Of a stretch of DNA of 64,000 bases, positions 1 to 6,720 are shown piece after piece. Position numbers and translations under genes: made by a program. Position 1 is the stretch's first letter. Each line of letters starts with the position of its first letter. This stretch comes from Gaiellasilicea sp963730405 (lineage in GTDB: Bacteria; Actinomycetota; Thermoleophilia; Gaiellales; Gaiellaceae). A model generated the notes under the pieces. The model worked only from the letters and a program-made list of their open reading frames with translations, searched no databases and had not been told where the DNA came from. The DNA lies in NCBI GenBank assembly GCA_963730405.1, contig CAVSRW010000002.1:62001-126000 (forward strand), in the 5' to 3' direction.

Positions 1-1423
1 CGTCGGAGCCGTCACGCATCGCCTCCGTCTCGCGGTACGGGGACGCGACCGAGCCGGAGTCGAGGTGGTCGCGTCCGATCACGACCGGCGCCGACACGGC
101 GCCACTCCGAACGAGCTCGTTGATCGCAAGTCCCGCCTTGGCCCGGTCGCCGTAGCCGAGCCAGCAGATGCGGGCCGGCAACCCCTGGAACGCGACGCGC
201 TCGGGAGCGAGCTCGAGCCAGCGCTGGAGCAGCGCGTCGTCGGGGAAGAGCCGCCGGAGCTCCTCGTCGATCACCGCGATGTCGGCCGGGTCGCCCGACA
301 GGACGGCCCACCGGAAGGGGCCGATGCCGCGGCAGAAGAGCGGCCGGATATAGGCCGGGACGAAGCCCGGGTATGAGAAGGCCTCCGTTACGCCCGCCTC
401 ATAGGCCTCCCCGCGCAGGTTGTTTCCATAGTCGAAGACATAGCTGCCCCCGCGGACGAGCTCGAGCAGCCCCTCGACGTGCGCCGCGATCGACTTGCGC
501 GCTCGGGCGAGGTACTCGTCGGGGTCGGAAGCCCGTAACGAAGCCGCTTCCTCGACCGAGAGCCCGGCCGGCACGTAGCCGGTGAGCGGATCGTGGGCCG
601 CGGTCTGGTCCGTGACGAGGTCGAAAGATTCACGCTTTCGTGCCAGTTCCGGCACGATCTCGGCCGCATTGCCCGCCACTGCGACCGAGAGCGGGCGGCC
701 GTCGGCCGCCGCCGCGCGCACGCGAGAGACGCCCTCCTCGAGCGAGTCGGCCACCTCGTCGAGGTACCGCGTCTCGAGCCGGCGTCGGATCCGCGACGGA
801 TCGACCTCGATGCAGAGGATCGCGGCTCCGGCCATGGTCGCCGCCAGCGGCTGCGCGCCGCCCATGCCCCCGAGCCCGGCCGTGAGGATCGTGCGTCCGG
901 TCAGGTCGGCGGAGCCGAAGTGCTTCTCGCCCGCTGCGGCGAAGGTCTGGTACGTGCCCTGCAGGATCCCCTGGGTGCCGATGTAGATCCAGCTCCCGGC
1001 GGTCATCTGCCCGAACATCGTCAGCCCCTCGGCCTCGAGACGGCGGAACTCGTCCCAGTTCGCCCAGCGCGGCACGAGGAGCGAGTTCGCGATCAGGACC
1101 CGCGGCGCGCCCTCGTGCGTGCGGAAGACGCCGACCGGCTTGCCGCTCTGGACGAGCAGCGTCTCGTCGTCGCGCAGCCGCAGCAGCGTCCGGACGATCG
1201 CCTTGAGCGCGTCGTGCGAGCGGGCTGCGCGCCCGGAGCCGCCGTAGACGACGAGCTCCTCCGGACGCTCCGCGACCTCCGGATCGAGGTTGTTGAGGAG
1301 CATGCGCAGCGGCGCCTCCGTCTGCCAGGAGCGGGCGTGCAGCTGCGTCCCGCGCGGCGACCGGATCGCGGCCAGATCTCCGACGAGCGACTCGACGAGC
1401 GAGTCGAGCGAGGAGACGCTCAT
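1..1423 (-). CDS. hutU: Urocanate hydratase (urocanase), C-terminus cut by window edge
   Basis: Converts urocanate to imidazolonepropionate, the second step of cytoplasmic histidine degradation. The 474 visible residues carry urocanase hallmarks: YGGSGRAA near residue 60, the NAD-binding GMGGAQPLAATMAG in the middle, and YIRPLFCRGIGPFRW followed by GLPARICWLGYGDRA near the visible end. The family runs about 555 residues, so roughly 80 are missing beyond position 1. The ATG at 1423 is chosen because it starts full homology and lies in the 3' arm of a hairpin supplied by the repeat just upstream. hutH precedes it on the same strand, separated only by that repeat. hutI is not visible and may lie to the left. 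Confidence 0.95.
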   Translation of the reverse strand, partial: MSVSSLDSLVESLVGDLAAIRSPRGTQLHARSWQTEAPLRMLLNNLDPEVAERPEELVVYGGSGRAARSHDALKAIVRTLLRLRDDETLLVQSGKPVGVFRTHEGAPRVLIANSLLVPRWANWDEFRRLEAEGLTMFGQMTAGSWIYIGTQGILQGTYQTFAAAGEKHFGSADLTGRTILTAGLGGMGGAQPLAATMAGAAILCIEVDPSRIRRRLETRYLDEVADSLEEGVSRVRAAAADGRPLSVAVAGNAAEIVPELARKRESFDLVTDQTAAHDPLTGYVPAGLSVEEAASLRASDPDEYLARARKSIAAHVEGLLELVRGGSYVFDYGNNLRGEAYEAGVTEAFSYPGFVPAYIRPLFCRGIGPFRWAVLSGDPADIAVIDEELRRLFPDDALLQRWLELAPERVAFQGLPARICWLGYGDRAKAGLAINELVRSGAVSAPVVIGRDHLDSGSVASPYRETEAMRDGSD

Positions 1424-1560
1424 CGGCCGATCCTCGGCCGATGAGCTTTAGGGGGTGTGGGGGAACTTGGAAGTTCCCCCGCTGCGCAGAAGAAGGGGGC
1501 GCGTGGGGGAAACATGGTTTCCCCCACGGGAGCGCGACGAAGGAGCGCGAGGCTCATCGG
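1418..1560 (-). repeat. Palindromic intergenic repeat, copy 1 (hutH/hutU junction), with 9-bp flanking duplication
   Basis: A ~125-bp insert lies between 9-bp direct repeats GCTCATCGG (1418-1426 and 1552-1560). The left repeat holds the hutU start and the right one the hutH stop. Removing the insert plus one repeat recreates an ATGA stop-start overlap. The body (from 1445) has hairpins GGGGGAACTT/AAGTTCCCCC (1459-1480) and GTGGGGGAAAC/GTTTCCCCCAC (1503-1527). At the hutU end a perfect 13-bp inverted repeat (arms 1418-1430 and 1434-1446, 3-nt loop) puts the start codon in the stem and a GAGGA ribosome-binding sequence around the loop. A close relative lies at 27573-27710 in the same orientation to transcription. 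Confidence 0.9.
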
Positions 1561-3080
1561 AGCTCCCCGATCGCGGCCTCGGCGGCGGCGAGGATCGACC
1601 CCTCCCGGATCGCGGCGGCGACGCGCTCGATGTCGGCCGCCAGCGAGCGGTCGTCCCGGACCCGCTCGGACAGCTCCCGGACGGCGTCGTGCGTTGCCCG
1701 CAGCCCCGGCCCCGGCTCGAGTGGGGCGAGGAACTCGATCGCCTGGGTCGCCGCCAGCAGCTCGATCGCGAGCGCGCGCTCGCTGTTGGCGACGACCTGC
1801 AGCGCCTTCAGGCCGGCGCCGTTCCCCATCGAGACGTGATCCTCCTGCCCCGCGCTCGTCGGGATCGAGTCGACGCTGGCCGGATGGCAGAGCGACTTGT
1901 TCTCGGAAACGAGCGCGGCGGCGACGTACTGAGGGATCATGAAGCCGCTGTTGAGACCGCCCTCGAGGGTCAGGAACGGCGGCAGCCCTTCAGAAAGCGA
2001 CGGATTGACGAGCCGCTCGATGCGCCGCTCGGAGATGCTCGCCAGCTCCGAGACGGCCATTGCGAGCGTGTCGAGCCCGAACGCCAGCGGCTGGCCGTGG
2101 AAGTTGCCGTTCGAGACGACGAGACCCTCGTCGACGAGCACGAGCGGGTTGTCCGTCGCAGCGTTCAACTCGACCGCGACGGTCGCCTCGAGGTTCGAGA
2201 GGAGGTCGCGGCTCGCCCCGTGCACCTGCGGCGCGCAGCGGAGCGAGTACGCGTCCTGGACGCGATCGCACCACTTGTGCGACTCGATGATCGCCGACCC
2301 CTCGAGCAGCCGGTGCAGGTTCGCCGCGGAGTCGACCTGCCCGCGCAGTGGGCGCGCCTGGTGGATGGCCGGGTGGAAGCTCGTCCGCGATCCTTGGAGC
2401 GCCTCGAGCGAGAGCCCGCATGCGAGGTCGGCGGTGCGCGCAAGCCGCCAGGCGCGGACGAGCGCGAGCGACGCCATCGCTGCCATGAACTGGGTCCCGT
2501 TGATCAGCGACAGCCCTTCCTTGGCCCCGAGCCGAGCCGGCTCGAGCCCGGCGGCGGCGAGCGCTTCCGCGCCGGAGCGGAGCTCGTCCTCGAAGAACGC
2601 CTCGCCTTCGCCGACGAGCGGCAGCGCGAGATGCGCCAGCGGCGCGAGGTCGCCGCTCGCGCCCACGGAGCCGCGCGACGGCACGCGCGGCAGCACGCCG
2701 CGGTTCAGGCACTCGATCAGCAGCTCGACCGTCTCGATCCGCGCGCCCGAGTACCCCTTCGCCAGCGCGTTCGCGCGCAACAGCATCGCCGCGCGAACGA
2801 CCTCGGGCGGATACGGCTCGCCGACGCCGCACGCGTGGCTGCGGAGAAGCCGCAGCTGCAGCTCCTCTACCTGCTCGTCGGGGATCGACTCCGAGACGAA
2901 GCGGCCGAAGCCCGTGTTGACCCCGTAGGTGTGCTCGGCCGCCTGCTCGACGAGGGCGCGCGCCGCTTCCATCCGGGCGCGCGCCCCGTCGGCGAGCTCG
3001 ACCGGCGCGAAGTGCACGGCGACCTCCCAGACGTCTCCGAGCCGGAGGTCGTTCCCGCTCAGCGCGTGACTCGCGATCAC
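1554..3080 (-). CDS. hutH: Histidine ammonia-lyase
   Basis: Deaminates L-histidine to urocanate, the first step of the Hut pathway. The protein has 508 residues, the usual length. It shows the MIO cofactor triad Ala-Ser-Gly at about residues 141-143 (GSVGASGDLAPL), which cyclises autocatalytically, and the N-terminal YGVNTGFG motif (52-59) with the catalytic Tyr. The GTG start at 3080 has a TAGACT box (minus strand, 3092-3087) exactly 6 nt upstream and no Shine-Dalgarno, so it may be transcribed leaderless from its own promoter although it sits 20 bp behind the BON gene. It is followed by hutU across the palindromic repeat. Confidence 0.96.
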   Translation of the reverse strand: MIASHALSGNDLRLGDVWEVAVHFAPVELADGARARMEAARALVEQAAEHTYGVNTGFGRFVSESIPDEQVEELQLRLLRSHACGVGEPYPPEVVRAAMLLRANALAKGYSGARIETVELLIECLNRGVLPRVPSRGSVGASGDLAPLAHLALPLVGEGEAFFEDELRSGAEALAAAGLEPARLGAKEGLSLINGTQFMAAMASLALVRAWRLARTADLACGLSLEALQGSRTSFHPAIHQARPLRGQVDSAANLHRLLEGSAIIESHKWCDRVQDAYSLRCAPQVHGASRDLLSNLEATVAVELNAATDNPLVLVDEGLVVSNGNFHGQPLAFGLDTLAMAVSELASISERRIERLVNPSLSEGLPPFLTLEGGLNSGFMIPQYVAAALVSENKSLCHPASVDSIPTSAGQEDHVSMGNGAGLKALQVVANSERALAIELLAATQAIEFLAPLEPGPGLRATHDAVRELSERVRDDRSLAADIERVAAAIREGSILAAAEAAIGELR

Positions 3081-3100
3081 GCGTCGAGTCTAGTGCCGGG

Positions 3101-3460
3101 TCAGTGGTGCATGGGTGCTTCGGTGCCCGGCGTGTGAAGCAGGTTCTCGACACCGCGCACGCCCTGGATCTTCTGCGTCCGGTCGACGAGCGCGTCGATC
3201 AGGTCCTGGGACGGCAGCTGCCCGCGAAGCTGGACGACCCCCTCCTGCGCGTTGACGTTGATCGCACCCTTCACCTCGTGCTCGGCGCGGAAGAGCTCGC
3301 TCTCGACCTTGTCCTTGAGCGTCGCGTCGTCGTACTCCTTCGGCAGGTGCCGCGAGATCGCGCCCTGGAGCCGGCCGAACAGGACGCGGCCGCGTGGATG
3401 CCTTGCGAAGAACCAGGCCGCGATCCCTGCAGCCACCGTGAACGGCAAGAACTTCTTCAT
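3101..3460 (-). CDS. Small membrane-anchored BON-domain protein
   Basis: About 119 residues. The N-terminus (MKKFLPFTVAAGIAAWFFA) is a single hydrophobic segment followed by basic residues. The rest resembles one BON domain, with KVESELFRAEHEVKGAINV and a conserved-Gly stretch GVVQLRGQLPSQ. BON domains typically bind phospholipid or tether to membranes. The ATG at 3460 is preferred over an in-frame start ten codons upstream because AAGGGG lies 5-6 nt before it. It lies between ftcD and hutH on the same strand; nothing in the sequence gives it a role in histidine catabolism. Confidence 0.75.
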   Translation of the reverse strand: MKKFLPFTVAAGIAAWFFARHPRGRVLFGRLQGAISRHLPKEYDDATLKDKVESELFRAEHEVKGAINVNAQEGVVQLRGQLPSQDLIDALVDRTQKIQGVRGVENLLHTPGTEAPMHH

Positions 3461-3521
3461 CTGTACCCCTTGGTCGTTGTCGAGACCCACCTACCGCAGT
3501 CCCCGGGGTGTCCAAACCTTC

Positions 3522-4391
3522 TCACGGGAGCAGGCGCAGTTCCAGGACGTGCGACTCGTCGAAGCCGTCGATCCGGAGCATCGCGCCCGCCGCGGCCGCG
3601 GCGGCGCCCGCCGGCATCAGGCCGACGAGCTCGGAGCCCACGACCTCGGCGCCGTGCGCGGCCGCTTCCGCTTCGATCCGCGCCACGATCTCGTGCAGCG
3701 CCGCAGCCTCCCAGTCCTCGACGTTCATCGAGACCTGGACGACACCCGCACGCGGCAGGTCGAGCCCGAGCGCCCGCACGCCCGGGAAGCCGCCGCCGGT
3801 CTCGCGGACGACGGCGGCGACGGCCTTCGCGGCGTCGAGCTCGCCGCGCAGGTTGACGTTGAAGGCGATCAGCGGCCGGCGGGCGCCGACGATCACGCCG
3901 CCGGCGCGCTCGTCGAGCCGCTTCGGGCCGAAGTCCGGCGCGAGCTCGCCGGCGTCGACTCGGCGCTGCAGCTCCTTTCGGCCGCCCCGGCGGAAGAAGG
4001 CTGGCCCACGTCCGGGCGCGAGCTCGCCGTAGAGGAAGACGGGCAGCCGAAGCTCGTCGCCGATCCTCTCGGCCAGCTTCGCCGCCGTCTCCTTCGCGCG
4101 CTCCATGTCCTCCGGCCTGATCGGGACGATCGGGACGACGTCGGCGGCGCCGATCCGCGGGTGGGCACCTTCGTGCCGCCGCAGGTCGATCTGCTCGCGT
4201 GCGCAGCCGATCCCGGCGACCAGGGTGTCGACCAGCTCCTCCGGCTCGCCGACCAGGGTGAAGACTGAGCGGTGATGGTCGGCGTCGACGTGCACGTCGA
4301 GCAGGCGCGCCGGCCGCGAGAGGGCGTCGCGGAGCGCGTCGACGACCGCGCGGTCGCGGCCCTCGGAGAAGTTCGGCACTGCCTCGAGCAC
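3522..4391 (-). CDS. ftcD: Glutamate formimidoyltransferase (FtcD N-domain type)
   Basis: Transfers the formimino group of N-formimino-glutamate to tetrahydrofolate, the last step of one branch of histidine degradation. The 289-residue protein begins VLEAVPNFSEGRD, and carries RRHEGAHPRIGAADVVPI and FFRRGGRKELQ, typical of the formiminotransferase fold. It is the transferase alone; the cyclodeaminase half that is fused in animals is encoded separately at 14055-14633. The GTG at 4391 has a TAGAGT box 7 nt upstream (4404-4399) and no Shine-Dalgarno, suggesting leaderless transcription. It is divergent from the methyltransferase at 4410 with only 18 bp between start codons. Confidence 0.92.
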   Translation of the reverse strand: MLEAVPNFSEGRDRAVVDALRDALSRPARLLDVHVDADHHRSVFTLVGEPEELVDTLVAGIGCAREQIDLRRHEGAHPRIGAADVVPIVPIRPEDMERAKETAAKLAERIGDELRLPVFLYGELAPGRGPAFFRRGGRKELQRRVDAGELAPDFGPKRLDERAGGVIVGARRPLIAFNVNLRGELDAAKAVAAVVRETGGGFPGVRALGLDLPRAGVVQVSMNVEDWEAAALHEIVARIEAEAAAHGAEVVGSELVGLMPAGAAAAAAGAMLRIDGFDESHVLELRLLP

Positions 4392-4409
4392 GCGTCGTAC
4401 TCTAGGAGC
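4392..4409. promoter_or_regulatory. Bidirectional leaderless promoter with a shared -10 box
   Basis: Only 18 bp separate the divergent GTG starts at 4391 and 4410. The 7-bp core TACTCTA (4398-4404) reads TACTCT toward the methyltransferase, 6 nt before GTG, and TAGAGT toward ftcD, 7 nt before GTG. Both fit a TAnnnT -10 element placed so that transcription starts at or next to the start codon. The -35 regions would lie inside the opposite gene and are not obvious. Confidence 0.5.
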
Positions 4410-5003
4410 GTGAAGGCCTACTACGAGGCGCGGGCTCCCGAGTACGACGACTGGTGGCTCGGGACGGGCCTGTTCGAACAGCGCGAGCGGCCCGGCTGGG
4501 ACGAGGAGCGGGAAGCGCTGATCGAGACGATCTCCCGCCTCCCGCCCGCACGGACGCTCGACGTCGCGTGCGGCACCGGCTTCCTGACCAGGCACCTTCC
4601 AGGCGAGATCACGGGGCTCGACCAGAGTGCATCGATGCTCGAGCTCGCGAGCGCACGCGTACCGGACGCGGGCTTCGTGCAATCGGACGCGCTGCGGCTG
4701 CCGTTCGAGGACGGGACGTTCGACCGCGTCTTCACGAGCCACTTCTACGGCCACCTCGAGGACTCCGAGCGCGGCCGCTTCCTCGCCGAGGCCCGCCGCG
4801 TCGCACCGGAGCTGGTCGTCGTCGACTCCGCGCTCCGCGACGACGTCGAGCCGGCCGAGCCGCAGGAGCGGATCCTCAACGACGGCTCGCGCTGGCACGT
4901 GTTCAAGCGCTACTTCGAGCCCGCCGGGCTGGCCGTCGAGCTCGGGGGCGGCGAGCCCCTGTTCGCGGGCCGCTGGTTCGTAGCCGTACGATCCGGCTCG
5001 TGA
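4410..5003 (+). CDS. Class I SAM-dependent methyltransferase
   Basis: 197 residues. The SAM-binding motif I is LDVACGTGFLTRHL, near residues 50-63, followed by the acidic GLDQSASML and, later, LPFEDGTFDRVFTSHFYGHL, typical of small Rossmann methyltransferases of the Methyltransf_11/25 type. No substrate-binding feature identifies the target. The GTG at 4410 lies 6 nt after TACTCT. The stop overlaps the next start by 4 nt (GTGA at 5000-5003), so it forms a small operon with the VOC gene. Confidence 0.85.
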   Translation: MKAYYEARAPEYDDWWLGTGLFEQRERPGWDEEREALIETISRLPPARTLDVACGTGFLTRHLPGEITGLDQSASMLELASARVPDAGFVQSDALRLPFEDGTFDRVFTSHFYGHLEDSERGRFLAEARRVAPELVVVDSALRDDVEPAEPQERILNDGSRWHVFKRYFEPAGLAVELGGGEPLFAGRWFVAVRSGS

Positions 5004-5334
5004 CCGAGGTCGTCCCCTTCCTCCGCGTCGCCGACGCCGAGACCAGCGCCGAGTGGTACGCGCGCCTCGGCTTCTCGATCGACTGGCGCACGCGCGCGCA
5101 GCCGCATCTGCCGCTCTTCGTCGCGATCTCGAGCGGCGCGGGGCGGATCTTCCTCTCCGAGCACAGCGGCGACGCCCACCCGGACGGCCTGCTCTACATC
5201 TACGTCGACGATGTCGACGCCGTCGCGGCGGACTTCGGCGTCGTCGCCGAGCTCGCCTACTACGGGATGCGCGAGATCGAGCTGACCGATCCGGACGGCA
5301 ACAGGCTCCGGATCGGCACGCCCGCCCCGGTTGA
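5000..5334 (+). CDS. VOC (glyoxalase/bleomycin-resistance fold) protein, 3' end apparently frameshifted
   Basis: About 110 residues of one VOC domain: VVPFLRVADAETSAEWYARLGF at the start and an ending MREIELTDPDGNRLRIGTPAP, the classic metal/substrate half-fold signature. The specific substrate is unknown. After GTPAP the frame runs on without a stop through the next gene to 6049. One extra base in the C/G run at 5320-5330 would give a TGA at 5332-5334 overlapping the next TTG start in the 4-nt pattern common here. The true end is therefore probably 5334, with a base lost in the assembly or a real frameshift. Confidence 0.7.
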
Positions 5335-5945
5335 CCGTCCGCAAGGGCACGTACCGCTCGCTTCGCTCGCTCCAGCAGGACAACGCGCGCTGCCGCGCCT
5401 GCCTCGAGGCCGGCTTCCAGATCGAGTCCTGGCCGGTCCGCGCGCCCTTCCAGGGTCAGCGCGCATACCTCTTCGGCCAGGCGCCCGGGATCATCGAGGG
5501 GGAGGAGCGGCTGCCGTGGCGCGGCCGCGCCGGCCAAACCCTGCGCCGCTGGCTCGCGCTGGAGAGCGACGAGCTCTACGAGCGCTTCTACTGCGCCTCG
5601 GTGACGCGCTGCTACCCCGGCCGGCCCGCGTCGGGCCGCGGCGACCGCACGCCGACGCCGCGCGAGCAGGACCTCTGCCAGTTCTGGCGCGAATGGGAGC
5701 TCGCGCTGCTCCGCCCGGAGCTGATCGTGACCGTCGGCGGGCTGGCGCTGAAGCGGATGCTCGGGATCGGCGCGCTCACAGGCGCGATCGGGAAGAGCTT
5801 CACGCTCGGCGATGCGATCGTGATCCCGCTGCCGCATCCTTCCGGCGCCAGCGGCTGGCTCAACGACCGGGCGAACCGCGCGCGGCTCGGCAAGGCGCTG
5901 ACACATGTGCGCCGCGAGCTGGCGCGCGTCAGCGAGTCGCGATGA
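5331..5945 (+). CDS. Uracil-DNA glycosylase superfamily protein (Fe-S family 4/5 type)
   Basis: Excises uracil or related deaminated bases from DNA in base-excision repair. The 204-residue protein has motif GQAPGIIEGEERLPWRGRAG (49-68), matching the UDG active-site loop, and PLPHPSGAS (167-174) as motif 2. Cysteines at 21, 24, 88, 94 and 116 are candidates for the four ligands of the 4Fe-4S cluster of families 4 and 5. The TTG start at 5331 is used because a 4-nt TTGA overlap with the upstream gene is expected. The 3' end overlaps the convergent methyltransferase by 17 bp. Confidence 0.85.
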   Translation: MTVRKGTYRSLRSLQQDNARCRACLEAGFQIESWPVRAPFQGQRAYLFGQAPGIIEGEERLPWRGRAGQTLRRWLALESDELYERFYCASVTRCYPGRPASGRGDRTPTPREQDLCQFWREWELALLRPELIVTVGGLALKRMLGIGALTGAIGKSFTLGDAIVIPLPHPSGASGWLNDRANRARLGKALTHVRRELARVSESR

Positions 5946-6660
5946 CGATCATGCGCCGGCTCTCGAGCGTGAGCGGCTTCCGGTCGTGGCCGACGCCCTC
6001 GACCGACGAGAAGCCGACGCCGAGGAGCAGGTCGCGCAGCTCCGTGTAGGAGTAGAAGCGGACCGAGTAGCCAGTCTTCCGCACTTGCCCGTCCCGGACC
6101 AGCCAGCGCTCCGTCGCCTCGCGTCCGGTCTCGACGTCGAAGGTGTGCCTGTCGACGAGGAGATCGCCGTCACGCTCGTTCACCGACGCAGGAATGCGGT
6201 TGCGCATGAAGGCGTCCCGGCTGTGAACGTCGATCGCCAGCCGCCCACCGGCCTTCAGCGTCTCGAGCACGGTTTCGAGCCAGGCGCGGTTCCCCTCGTC
6301 GTCGAAGTAGCCGAACGACGTGAACCAGTTGACCGCGACGTCGAACCGCTCCGACCAGGGCAGCTCGCGCATGTCGCCCTCGACGTAGTCGACCTCGACG
6401 CCCCGGGCCGCTGCGTCCGCCTGCGCGCGCTCGAGGAAGACCGTGTCCGCGTCGAGTCCGGTCACGCGCGCACCGTGCTGGGCCAGCCGGTTCGCGATCC
6501 GGCCGTGCCCGCACGGGATGTCGAGCACCTCGTCGCCCTCCTTCAGCGCCAGCACGTCCCAGATCAGCTCGGCCTGCGCGTCCGAGAGCTCGTCGTCGAG
6601 CCACTCCTCGTAGAAGTAGAGATAGTCCTCGCCGAAGACGTCCGCCGGAACGTGTTCCAT
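5929..6660 (-). CDS. Class I SAM-dependent methyltransferase
   Basis: 243 residues. Motif I is VLDIPCGHGRIANRLA, near residue 46, with the acidic GLDAD, then VDYVEGDMRELPW and the motif IV region FDVAVNWFTSFGYF. The order is that of the Methyltransf_25 group. The C-terminal half (RFYSYTELRDLLLGVGFSSV) is the usual SAM-MTase ending. Substrate unknown. The ATG at 6660 has GAGGA about 7 nt upstream. It is convergent with the uracil-DNA glycosylase and divergent from the ABC exporter operon at 6721. Confidence 0.85.
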   Translation of the reverse strand: MEHVPADVFGEDYLYFYEEWLDDELSDAQAELIWDVLALKEGDEVLDIPCGHGRIANRLAQHGARVTGLDADTVFLERAQADAAARGVEVDYVEGDMRELPWSERFDVAVNWFTSFGYFDDEGNRAWLETVLETLKAGGRLAIDVHSRDAFMRNRIPASVNERDGDLLVDRHTFDVETGREATERWLVRDGQVRKTGYSVRFYSYTELRDLLLGVGFSSVEGVGHDRKPLTLESRRMIVIATR

Positions 6661-6720
6661 GGCCCATCCTCACGCGCGGGGCGGACGGGAGCAAGCCAGC
6701 GCCGCAGCTAGATTCCGACG

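Noticed and set aside
4392..5906. Long N-terminal extension of the ftcD frame
   Set aside because: The extension is Arg/Ala-rich shadow sequence antisense to the methyltransferase, VOC and glycosylase genes. Family homology begins at the GTG at 4391.
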